Assembly: GCA_020631175.1 (NCBI GenBank) | Contig: JAHDHT010000033.1 | Coordinates: 19,630-25,735, forward strand | Length of the DNA: 6,106 nt | Source of the DNA: Chitinophagales bacterium | Lineage (GTDB): Bacteria; Bacteroidota; Bacteroidia; Chitinophagales; JAHDHT01 | Direction: 5' to 3' | Shown here: piece after piece, positions 1 through 6,054 of the stretch | Position numbering within the stretch: position 1 is the first letter of the stretch | Layout of the letters: every line of letters starts with the position of its first letter | Made by a program: the position numbers and the translations under genes | The notes under the pieces: generated by a model | The model's input: the letters and a program-made list of their open reading frames with translations, nothing else | What the model was told of the DNA's origin: nothing | The model's database searches: none

Positions 1-39
1 ACCAGAGTAAGTAAAGAAGGAGCGATTGCCTTAAGTTAA
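1..39 (+). CDS. thrB: Probable homoserine kinase, C-terminal end only (partial)
   Basis: Frame 1 is open from the window edge to a TAA at 37-39 and reads TRVSKEGAIALS. Homoserine kinases (GHMP family) often end in a short strand of the type xxGAxxL, and the stop lies only 7 bases before the threonine synthase start. In Bacteroidota the usual order is thrA-thrB-thrC, so homoserine kinase, which makes O-phosphohomoserine for the next enzyme, is the best guess. Only twelve residues are visible and no catalytic motif is present, so the name rests mainly on context. Confidence 0.55.
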   Translation, partial: TRVSKEGAIALS

Positions 40-46
40 TTAGCAC

Positions 47-1354
47 ATGAAATTTTATTCTACCAATCGTAAAGCACCTGAGGTTGATTTAAAAAATGCC
101 GTTCTAAATGGCTTAGCTCCCGATAATGGTCTTTATATGCCTGAAGTAATTAATCCTTTTAAAAAGGATTTTTTTGAAGATATAGAGCAATACGATTTTC
201 CAGATTTGGCAGCACAAATTTCAAGACAGCTATTAAGTACTGCGATTGATTTAAATAAACTGGATGAGATTGTAAAAGCAGCTGTAAATTTTCCTGCACC
301 GGTTATTCAGGTAAATGATAATATTCATACCCTCGAATTGTTTCATGGTCCTTCTTTAGCTTTCAAAGATTTCGGAGCACGCTTTATGGCCAGGTTGATG
401 AGCTATTTTGTGGAAGGTGAAAATCGAAAACTTCATATTCTTGTTGCAACAAGTGGAGATACCGGTGGGGCAGTAGCATTAGGTTTTCACGGTATGCCTA
501 ACATACATGTAACTATTTTATATCCTCAGGGAAAAGTAAGCCCTTTACAAGAAAAGCAGTTAACAACACTGGGAGGAAATATTACAGCTCTAGAAATTGA
601 CGGAACTTTTGACGATTGCCAGGCAATGGTTAAGCAGGCTTTTCTGGATACGGATTTAAGAAAGGAATTGATGATTAGCTCCGCAAATTCGATCAATATT
701 TCGAGATTAATTCCACAGATTTTTTATTACTTCGAAGCTTACAAACAAGTAAAGAAATCAGCTGAAAAACTGATGATGTGTGTTCCATCGGGTAATTTTG
801 GAAACATAACTGCCGGTTTATTTGGGCTGAAAATGGGTTTACCATTCGATCAATTTGTTGCAGCTGTTAACAACAATGATGGTTTTCATCGCTACATGGA
901 AACGGGTCATTTTGAAGCTAAACCTTCAGTTCAGACCTTAAGCACGGCTATGGATGTAGGCAACCCAAGTAATTTAGCTCGCATTAATGATATATATAAA
1001 GATGATGTTGCTTTAATTCGAACCGATATTCATTCAGCATCATACGATGATCCATCCACCCAAAGAGTGATCAAAGAAGTTTATGATCAAAAAGGATATA
1101 TACTTGATCCGCATGGTGCAGTTGGTTATCTGGCTTCGAAAGCATTTGCTGAAAAGCATCCTGAAAGCTTATGTATTTTCCAGGAAACAGCTCATCCTTC
1201 CAAGTTTAAAGAAATAGTAGAACCGCTTATTGGAAAGGCAGTTGAAATACCCGAACAATTAAGGGTATTAATGGATCGTGAAAAAGAATCCATTAAAATG
1301 GATGCAGATTATGCAGAGTTTAAGACTTATCTCAATAGCCTTAAAACACTATAA
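47..1354 (+). CDS. thrC: Threonine synthase
   Basis: This PLP-dependent cytoplasmic enzyme converts O-phosphohomoserine to threonine and phosphate, the last step of threonine synthesis. The 435-residue product has the normal length for the family. It opens with the typical N-terminus (MKFYSTNR, then GLAPDNGLYMPE around 22-33). It carries the PLP-lysine motif SLAFKDFG with Lys107, the SGDTGGA loop at 136-142, the phosphate-binding PSGNFGN loop at 248-254, and DPHGAVGY at 354-361. Family knowledge assigns Lys107 as the Schiff-base lysine. The ATG at 47 is chosen because it gives the canonical N-terminus and lies 7 bases after the preceding stop, which indicates an operon with thrB. No Shine-Dalgarno sequence sits at the proper distance; the AG-rich stretch at 13-24 is too far upstream. 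The gene appears intact and complete. Confidence 0.97.
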   Translation: MKFYSTNRKAPEVDLKNAVLNGLAPDNGLYMPEVINPFKKDFFEDIEQYDFPDLAAQISRQLLSTAIDLNKLDEIVKAAVNFPAPVIQVNDNIHTLELFHGPSLAFKDFGARFMARLMSYFVEGENRKLHILVATSGDTGGAVALGFHGMPNIHVTILYPQGKVSPLQEKQLTTLGGNITALEIDGTFDDCQAMVKQAFLDTDLRKELMISSANSINISRLIPQIFYYFEAYKQVKKSAEKLMMCVPSGNFGNITAGLFGLKMGLPFDQFVAAVNNNDGFHRYMETGHFEAKPSVQTLSTAMDVGNPSNLARINDIYKDDVALIRTDIHSASYDDPSTQRVIKEVYDQKGYILDPHGAVGYLASKAFAEKHPESLCIFQETAHPSKFKEIVEPLIGKAVEIPEQLRVLMDREKESIKMDADYAEFKTYLNSLKTL

Positions 1355-1366
1355 AATAAGGGTTAA

Positions 1367-1729
1367 TTAACGGGTTCCTTTACGAATTGCCTGTCTTTCA
1401 GCTACAAAGGTTTCAAACTTAGTTTGCTGCTCAGCATTTAAAACCTCTTGAATCTGAGATTGACGCTGTTTTTCAAGACTTTCTTTTTTGTCTCTGAAAA
1501 CATCTTTGTTTCCATTATTCTGACTTACCAAATCGAACAGTTTTTGCATGTATTCTCCATAAATTGATTGTACCTGAACCTGTTGATTTTCATCAAGTTG
1601 TAACATGTCTGTTAAGTATTGAGTCAGGTAGGCTGCTCTTTGTTTTGCCGCTCCGTCAGAAGGCGTTGTTTGTGCTGTAAGCGTAAAACTGAGGGTGCAA
1701 ATACAAAGAAATAAAATCAATTTTTTCAT
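1367..1729 (-). CDS. Small secreted helical protein, Spy/CpxP (LTXXQ)-like
   Basis: The 120-residue product starts with a clear Sec signal peptide (Lys-Lys, a hydrophobic run to about residue 18, then LTAQ, with cleavage probably before or after Gln20). The mature part is predicted to be almost all helix and rich in Gln, Lys and Glu. Two degenerate LTXXQ-type motifs are visible: LDENQ at 45-49 and LNAEQ at 97-101, the latter followed by KFETFVAERQ. Spy and CpxP are periplasmic chaperone or stress-sensor proteins built from such repeats, so a periplasmic chaperone-like role is an inference. The protein shares its pattern with the product of the gene immediately upstream (1822-2409), which suggests an old duplication. 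It ends 12 bases from the thrC stop, tail to tail. A terminator lies upstream, so it probably has its own promoter. The family assignment is by motif and architecture only. Confidence 0.7.
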   Translation of the reverse strand: MKKLILFLCICTLSFTLTAQTTPSDGAAKQRAAYLTQYLTDMLQLDENQQVQVQSIYGEYMQKLFDLVSQNNGNKDVFRDKKESLEKQRQSQIQEVLNAEQQTKFETFVAERQAIRKGTR

Positions 1730-1750
1730 GCTATAAATATATTAGAATCG

Positions 1751-1758
1751 TAAAGATA
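1751..1758 (-). promoter_or_regulatory. Possible -7 element for the small Spy-like gene
   Basis: Read on the minus strand this is TATCTTTA, which matches the Bacteroidota -7 consensus TAnnTTTG except at the last base. It lies about 20 bases before the ATG at 1729 and just after the terminator of the upstream gene, where a new promoter would be expected. I find no convincing TTG or TTTG element at the normal spacing upstream, so this is only a candidate. Confidence 0.25.
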
Positions 1759-1770
1759 AGGATTCACAAT

Positions 1771-1802
1771 AAAAAAACCGGATATCTTAGATACCCGGTT
1801 TT
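1771..1802 (-). terminator. Rho-independent terminator of the larger Spy-like gene
   Basis: The arms 1774-1786 (AAAACCGGATATC) and 1790-1802 (GATACCCGGTTTT) pair over 13 positions with one A-C mismatch, around a three-base loop at 1787-1789. On the minus strand the stem runs into seven consecutive T (complement of 1771-1777), as expected of an intrinsic terminator. It begins about 20 bases after the stop of the gene at 1822-2409. The plus-strand side lacks a comparable T run beyond the stem. Confidence 0.85.
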
Positions 1803-1821
1803 CGTCATTTATTATAGATTT

Positions 1822-2409
1822 TTAGAATCGTTCTATATTTTGAGGCTGATTACTTCTCACTTTTCCTTTTTTATTCCCTCTTTTATCTTTGATTCTATCC
1901 TTCATCTTTTCTTTTCTTTGTTCAACAATCTCCGCAAATTTTACTTTTTGCGTTTCATCGAGATATTGATTTACACTTGAAACATAAGATCTGAATATTT
2001 GCTGACGCTCAGCTTTCATTCCCTGTCCACGGTTTGTACGCTCCTGAGTAGGCTTAACACTTTGCTGACCTCTTTTACCTCTTTCGGGGCGATTAGCTTT
2101 CATTTCCTCACGCATTGCTTTAATATTGTTAATGTAATCAAGGTTAACATTATAGATCGCATTAGACTGTCTTTCAGTAAGATTCAATGATTTTACCATT
2201 CTTTCTGTCATTGAAGTAGCTCTTGCCTCAGGCGATTTATTTTGTGATGCTTCATCTGAAGTTTCATAAAAGATATCATCACTTGTATTTTGTTCTATTG
2301 TTTGAGGGCTCTTTGTGGTTCCTGTTCTGTCTCCAACCTTTGTTTGCGCCTGTAATCCAAGGCTGAAAATGAATGCAAAGGCTAAAATGCTTAATACTGA
2401 CTTTTTCAT
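1822..2409 (-). CDS. Secreted basic helical protein, Spy/CpxP (LTXXQ)-like
   Basis: The 195-residue product has a signal peptide (MKKSVLSILAFAFIFSLG, then LQAQ at about 19-22), followed by an acidic, Ser/Thr-rich linker at roughly 25-60. Two helical segments come next: one contains LNLTERQ at 75-81, the other LDETQKVKFAEIVEQRK at 150-166. Both match the LTXXQ style of Spy/CpxP periplasmic proteins. A Gly/Arg/Gln-rich segment at 105-132 separates them, and the tail from about 167 is strongly basic (KDKRGNKKGKVR). The positive charge could favour binding to anionic partners such as nucleic acid, LPS or unfolded acidic protein, but this is inference. It is the longer relative of the neighbouring 120-residue protein. 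It is followed by a strong terminator and is divergent from the thioredoxin-fold gene, with a 63-base shared spacer. The exact function is unknown. Confidence 0.7.
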   Translation of the reverse strand: MKKSVLSILAFAFIFSLGLQAQTKVGDRTGTTKSPQTIEQNTSDDIFYETSDEASQNKSPEARATSMTERMVKSLNLTERQSNAIYNVNLDYINNIKAMREEMKANRPERGKRGQQSVKPTQERTNRGQGMKAERQQIFRSYVSSVNQYLDETQKVKFAEIVEQRKEKMKDRIKDKRGNKKGKVRSNQPQNIERF

Positions 2410-2472
2410 TGTTTTAAATTTTGTTTAATTGTACGCAGTCTATGACTGATGCTAATTTATTAAGTTTAATCT
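2410..2472. promoter_or_regulatory. Divergent spacer with a small palindrome
   Basis: These 63 bases separate the starts of the basic Spy-like gene (minus) and the thioredoxin-fold gene (plus), so promoters for both should lie here or just inside the genes. A palindrome, CAGTC-TAT-GACTG, occupies 2436-2448 in the middle and could be an operator. On the plus strand, weak promoter-like pairings exist (TTTG at 2420-2423 with TATGACTG at 2441-2448, or TTG at 2429-2431 with TAATTTAT at 2453-2460), but none is a good match to the Bacteroidota consensus. I see no convincing promoter on the minus strand and no Shine-Dalgarno sequence for either gene. Confidence 0.35.
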
Positions 2473-3684
2473 ATGAAAAGACTATATATTCTCTTTTTTC
2501 TGTGCATATCTGCACAAGCGCTAATGGCTATGCATGATGTTAAGCTGAATCAAGGTAGCTGGATGGGTGCTTTAGATATTGGTAAAGAGCAAATTCCGAT
2601 CAATTTAGAAATCAAGTATGTTAAAGACCGAATTAATATATCCATCCATAACGGAGAAGAGAAGATTGAGGTTAAAGAAGTAAACAAAAAAGGGCATAGC
2701 TTGACATTCAGGATGCCGCTTTTCGATAATCTGTTTCAGATCAATGAGTTTACCGAGACATCAATGAAAGGAGAGTGGATTAACTATGCGAAGTCTGAAG
2801 ATTATCGCCTGCCATTTTCTGCTGAATGGAATAAGGAAGTAAAAGATAAATCTGAACCTGCTTTTGATATGACCGGTAGCTGGATGGTGAGATTTAGTCC
2901 GGATTCTGAAGATGAATATCCTGCATTAGGAGAATTCAGGCAAATTGGTAATGCACTAAGCGGAACATTCAGAACCGAAACCGGAGATTATAGATATTTA
3001 TCCGGTCATGTTTCCGGAGAAACCTTTGTGTTGTCCTGTTTCGATGGAGCGCATGCCTTTTTATTTAAAGGCATTAATTATGGCGATTTTATCGAAGGAG
3101 AATTCTGGTCAGGTAATCACTGGTATGAAAACTGGATGGCAGAAAAGAACAACGAATTCACACTTGGTGATCCCGATAAGCTAACTTACATTACTGATAC
3201 AACTGAAGATTATAATTTTCAATTTTCTGATCCGGATGGAAAAACAATTGATTTAAATGATAAACCTTATACAGGTAAAGTTATCATTCTTCAGATCATG
3301 GGAAGCTGGTGCCCTAATTGTATGGATGAAAGTATTTTTTATACAGATTTATATGATGAGTTTCATTCGGATGGATTGGAAATTGTTGCGGTAGCTTTTG
3401 AACGTTCTGATGATATGGATAAAGTAAATGCGCTTTTAGAACGATATGTGAAACAAACCGGAATACAATATCCGATTGTTTGGGGAGGAAAAGCAAGTAA
3501 AAAAGTTGCTTCAGAAAAATTCCCTATGTTGAATAAAGTAATCTCATTTCCAACTTCCATTTTTATTGATCGGGAAGGAAAAATTAGAAAAATACATACT
3601 GGCTTTAACGGTCCGGCTACATCTGTTTTTGAAGATTATGAAGATTCAACTAAACGTTTTATTGAAATTTTACTGAAAGAATAA
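2473..3684 (+). CDS. Exported TlpA-like thioredoxin-fold protein with N-terminal beta-rich domains
   Basis: The 403-residue product has a signal peptide (MKRLYILFFLCISAQALMA, probable cleavage near residue 19) and a C-terminal TlpA/ResA-like thioredoxin fold from about 244 to 403. The active site is GSWCPNC, with Trp279, Cys280 and Cys283, and the cis-proline is Pro360 in SFPTSIFID. DREGKI at 366-371 is the usual following hairpin. Such proteins reduce or exchange disulfides in the periplasm. The region 25-225 is predicted to be beta-rich and seems to contain two related units, each starting with GSWM (28-31 and 135-138) and ending with a GEW/GEF strand (100-102 and 209-211). No lipoprotein box is seen: Cys11 lies within the hydrophobic core of the signal peptide. 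The gene is followed after one base by a TetR-family gene, so the two form an operon. The substrate is unknown. Confidence 0.88.
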   Translation: MKRLYILFFLCISAQALMAMHDVKLNQGSWMGALDIGKEQIPINLEIKYVKDRINISIHNGEEKIEVKEVNKKGHSLTFRMPLFDNLFQINEFTETSMKGEWINYAKSEDYRLPFSAEWNKEVKDKSEPAFDMTGSWMVRFSPDSEDEYPALGEFRQIGNALSGTFRTETGDYRYLSGHVSGETFVLSCFDGAHAFLFKGINYGDFIEGEFWSGNHWYENWMAEKNNEFTLGDPDKLTYITDTTEDYNFQFSDPDGKTIDLNDKPYTGKVIILQIMGSWCPNCMDESIFYTDLYDEFHSDGLEIVAVAFERSDDMDKVNALLERYVKQTGIQYPIVWGGKASKKVASEKFPMLNKVISFPTSIFIDREGKIRKIHTGFNGPATSVFEDYEDSTKRFIEILLKE

Positions 3685-3685
3685 C

Positions 3686-4249
3686 TTGTCTGATCTAAAA
3701 GAAAATATAATTTCTTCTGCTCGCAGAATGTTAATCGAGGATGGTATTGAACAGTTAAGCATGCGTAATATTGCCATCGAATTAGATGTTAGCGCAACTG
3801 CTTTGTATCGACACTTTAAAAGTAAATCAGATATATTAATTCAACTTGCTGAAGAAGCCAATGAATTATTTATGAGTGGATTAACGAAATCTTTAAGTGC
3901 AAAGAATGCGAAAGACAGATTAACTAATTCATTATTAGTTTTACATCAATTTTCAAATGAACAACCGGAGTATTATTTAATGTTGTTTCAACAACATTAT
4001 TTTGACGACATTAACTTTTATGTGACCATAAGAAAATATAAGAAATCAATTATTCGCTTTATTGATGATCGGGTGGATGAATGCATTATTCAAAAACAAT
4101 CTGATAAATCTGCAGTAGTTTTAAGTGGGTTTCACTTGTTTTCGGCAATGAACGGTTATTTGTTAGAACTTCTTGATGAAAAGAAATATCAATACGAAGG
4201 TGATGAGAAAGCTGAGTTGAATAAATTCATTGAAAAGTTAATTAATTAA
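3686..4249 (+). CDS. TetR/AcrR-family transcriptional regulator, TTG start
   Basis: The 187-residue product has the normal TetR length. The N-terminal DNA-binding domain spans about 5-50: helix 1 is around IISSARRMLIEDG, and the helix-turn-helix is around SMRNIAIELDVSATALYRHF (25-44), with the family-typical LYRHFKSKSDIL. The C-terminal ligand domain is all helical; SGFHLFSAMNGYLLELL near 147-163 recalls the WHG-type TetR C-terminal domain, but this is a weak match. An in-frame TGA at 3674-3676 excludes a start far upstream, and the first ATG (codon 15) would remove most of helix 1. The TTG at 3686 is therefore the most likely start, one base after the TAA of the thioredoxin-fold gene, which suggests translational coupling. 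It probably represses its own operon or a neighbour; its ligand cannot be predicted. Confidence 0.9.
   Translation: MSDLKENIISSARRMLIEDGIEQLSMRNIAIELDVSATALYRHFKSKSDILIQLAEEANELFMSGLTKSLSAKNAKDRLTNSLLVLHQFSNEQPEYYLMLFQQHYFDDINFYVTIRKYKKSIIRFIDDRVDECIIQKQSDKSAVVLSGFHLFSAMNGYLLELLDEKKYQYEGDEKAELNKFIEKLIN
3978..3999. repeat. Perfect 10+2+10 inverted repeat inside tetR
   Basis: The left arm TAATGTTGTT (3978-3987) and right arm AACAACATTA (3990-3999) are exact reverse complements around a TC centre. The repeat covers codons 98-105 of the TetR gene (LMLFQQHY). The size and symmetry resemble TetR-type operators, but the location inside the coding region means it may be a coincidence of codon use or an RNA hairpin. 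Confidence 0.6.
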
Positions 4250-4268
4250 ATCTAATAATTGGTTTTAT

Positions 4269-5135
4269 TCATCTGTAAACCACAAATGCAATCTTATTGT
4301 TTTCTGGACTTAAAGCTATTCTGTAAAAATTAAAATCTTCATCGAATGTCCATACTAATTCCCAATCTTTCGAAGCTGGTTTTTTAATGTACAATGTATT
4401 TCCACTTCCACTTAAAATACTTCCATCCTTTAGATAAGTGAAATAAACAGCATCATTTAAGCAAGCACATTCCGTTTTTGTATTTGTCGTTTTGATGTCA
4501 TAGGTTTTAATCAGACAATTACTTGTATCACTATTATCTATAAATGTAAATGCATTTTGCCCCGGAACTTTGTGAATTGCTGTTCCAATATTTTCCTGAA
4601 TTCTTTTAGTATAATCCTTTTTTAAATAAGCTAAATGTAAACTATGTGGGTCGCCAACAATAAATAAAGCCAGTTCTTTATCATTAATCCAACTATGATA
4701 TCCGATGCCTTTAACCGACGGCATTAAAACCTTAGCATCCCGGCTTCTAATATCAATTTCCCATAATCGCTGAGTGCTCCCATCTTCCTCTATGCGAACC
4801 GTTGAAAAAGATCTTTCTCCCTTTAGCAAGGTAGGGGAGAACTCACTCGCTTTACTTGCTGTAATCTGATCGGTTTTGTTTTTAATGAAATCATATCTAT
4901 AAATATCAGATTGCAGCGTGTCTCTGAATGAGGTAAAATAAACTCTGTTAGCATCACGAGAAAAGCATGGTTGATTATCATATCCATCCCGATCCGTAAT
5001 ATTCAATTCATTACTTAATTGCAGATTGCTATTTTGATCAATCACTAAATCAAACACTATGATGTCTGTACTTGTTTGTGCAAATGAAAATTGAACTGTT
5101 ATTAATAAAATTAACAGACTACATAAATGCTTCAT
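4269..5135 (-). CDS. Exported TolB/PD40-like beta-propeller protein
   Basis: The 288-residue product begins with a signal peptide (MKHLCSLLILLITVQFSFAQ, cleavage probably near residue 20). The mature part looks like a six-bladed propeller of the WD40-like PD40/TolB type. Blade-like units lie at about 52-83 (QPCFSRDANRVYFTS, then DIYRYDF), 97-131 (EFSPT, then LWEIDI), 145-172, 187-214 (AFTFID, then IKTYDI), 228-252 and 269-288 (ALSPENNKIAFV). The last unit lacks its outer strand, whereas residues 22-31 (STDIIVFDLV) look like one, which would allow ring closure by the N-terminus. Such proteins usually act as binding or scaffold modules; no catalytic motif is seen. The start codon lies within the end of the lipid-kinase gene (17-base overlap), so the two are probably cotranscribed and translationally coupled. 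The ligand or partner is unknown. Confidence 0.8.
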   Translation of the reverse strand: MKHLCSLLILLITVQFSFAQTSTDIIVFDLVIDQNSNLQLSNELNITDRDGYDNQPCFSRDANRVYFTSFRDTLQSDIYRYDFIKNKTDQITASKASEFSPTLLKGERSFSTVRIEEDGSTQRLWEIDIRSRDAKVLMPSVKGIGYHSWINDKELALFIVGDPHSLHLAYLKKDYTKRIQENIGTAIHKVPGQNAFTFIDNSDTSNCLIKTYDIKTTNTKTECACLNDAVYFTYLKDGSILSGSGNTLYIKKPASKDWELVWTFDEDFNFYRIALSPENNKIAFVVYR

Positions 5136-6054
5136 TGTTAATGATTACGTTTAGTTTGTTAGGAAGAATGGTAAAAGTGGCAGGAGCATGACCGGCATAT
5201 TCACCGTCAGTTTGAATCAATAATTCTTTCCCCGCATTTAGAATTACTTCTTTAGTTTTGTGGAAGGATACTTCTTTATATTTGGCAATCGTACCATTAT
5301 AAAAACTCTTCAATTTTGTAAGCATTCCGATAGGGGAAAGGCTGTCGACGATGGTTAATTCGAAAAGACCGTCTTTAGGGTCGGCTTCAGGCGCAGGTAA
5401 CATTCCGTTTCCAAAAAAACGACAAATAGCCACCGATGAAAAAGTAACATTTACATTCACTTTATCTTCAGCAAATTCAATTTCAGCAGGTTGACTTTTA
5501 TAACCAAACATTCCGTTCAAAATGCTCCATAGGTAAGTCAGTTTATTCGTCTTTTTTCCTTTCTTTCTGTCCTGATCAAGATTATGAGCAATTTTACCAT
5601 CGAAACCGAAACCGGCAACATTCATAAAAAAGCGTTTGACCGGTTCACCATCTAAAATACAATTGACCTGACCTACATCTTGTTTTATTGATTTATTCGA
5701 AGCAATAATGTCAATGCTCTTTTTATAATCACCAGCCGGAATCAACATTGTTTTCGCCCAGTCATTACCGGTCCCAACTGGAATATAGCCCAATGTAACA
5801 TTAGAATCCGGATGGTTTTCAATGATGCCATTAGCGACTTCATTCAAGGTTCCATCACCTCCAATAACTAAAATATCTTCAAAATGCTCTTCGACCAACT
5901 GACGGCTTAATTGAACGGCATGTCTTGCAAATTCTGTAGTAAATAACTGAAATTCAAAGCCTTTATCGAGCAATAGCTGCTTAATTAATGGCCAGTCTTT
6001 CTTGCCTTTACCAGAACCGGATTTGGGATTGAGAATAATGCCCCATTTTTTCAT
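5119..6054 (-). CDS. Diacylglycerol/sphingosine-kinase-family lipid kinase (YegS/DgkB type)
   Basis: The 311-residue product matches the DAGK catalytic-domain family in length and motif order. It has an N-terminal NPKSGSGKG (9-17), the nucleotide-binding GGDGTLNEV (65-73), PVGTGNDWA (92-100), APEADPKDGLFEL (221-233) in the C-terminal lobe, and QTDGEYAG (281-288). Such enzymes use ATP to phosphorylate lipids such as diacylglycerol, and they act as soluble proteins at the inner face of the membrane. The exact substrate in this family cannot be read from sequence. The ATG at 6054 is preferred because it gives the usual start just before the first strand; the frame remains open upstream to the window edge but has no ATG, GTG or TTG there. 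No Shine-Dalgarno or clear promoter is seen in 6055-6106. It is the first visible gene of a minus-strand pair with the propeller gene. Confidence 0.93.
   Translation of the reverse strand: MKKWGIILNPKSGSGKGKKDWPLIKQLLLDKGFEFQLFTTEFARHAVQLSRQLVEEHFEDILVIGGDGTLNEVANGIIENHPDSNVTLGYIPVGTGNDWAKTMLIPAGDYKKSIDIIASNKSIKQDVGQVNCILDGEPVKRFFMNVAGFGFDGKIAHNLDQDRKKGKKTNKLTYLWSILNGMFGYKSQPAEIEFAEDKVNVNVTFSSVAICRFFGNGMLPAPEADPKDGLFELTIVDSLSPIGMLTKLKSFYNGTIAKYKEVSFHKTKEVILNAGKELLIQTDGEYAGHAPATFTILPNKLNVIINNEAFM

Noticed and set aside
1999..2190. A 63-codon plus-strand open frame opposite the basic Spy-like gene.
   Set aside because: It lies wholly inside a better-supported secreted-protein gene on the other strand and shows no recognisable domain; its Ser/Phe/Leu-rich composition is what the reverse complement of the Lys/Arg/Glu-rich gene gives.
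2473..2530. Cys11 in the signal peptide of the thioredoxin-fold protein as a lipoprotein site.
   Set aside because: It lies within the hydrophobic core, the residues before it (FFL) do not fit a lipobox, and a normal signal-peptidase site (ALMA) follows at about residue 19.
3314..3560. Two overlapping minus-strand open frames of about 60 codons.
   Set aside because: They sit within the catalytic thioredoxin domain encoded on the plus strand, which has clear motifs; neither frame shows a domain or a plausible gene context.
4238..4249. The 12-base palindrome TTAATTAATTAA at the end of tetR.
   Set aside because: It is a simple AT repeat of a kind common in low-GC DNA and encodes the last residues and stop codon; there is no further sign of a site.
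4250..4290. Possible terminator between the tetR and propeller genes, with arms TGGTTT (4260-4265) and AAACCA (4277-4282).
   Set aside because: The stem has only six pairs, an 11-base loop, no T run on either strand, and lies partly inside the propeller coding sequence.
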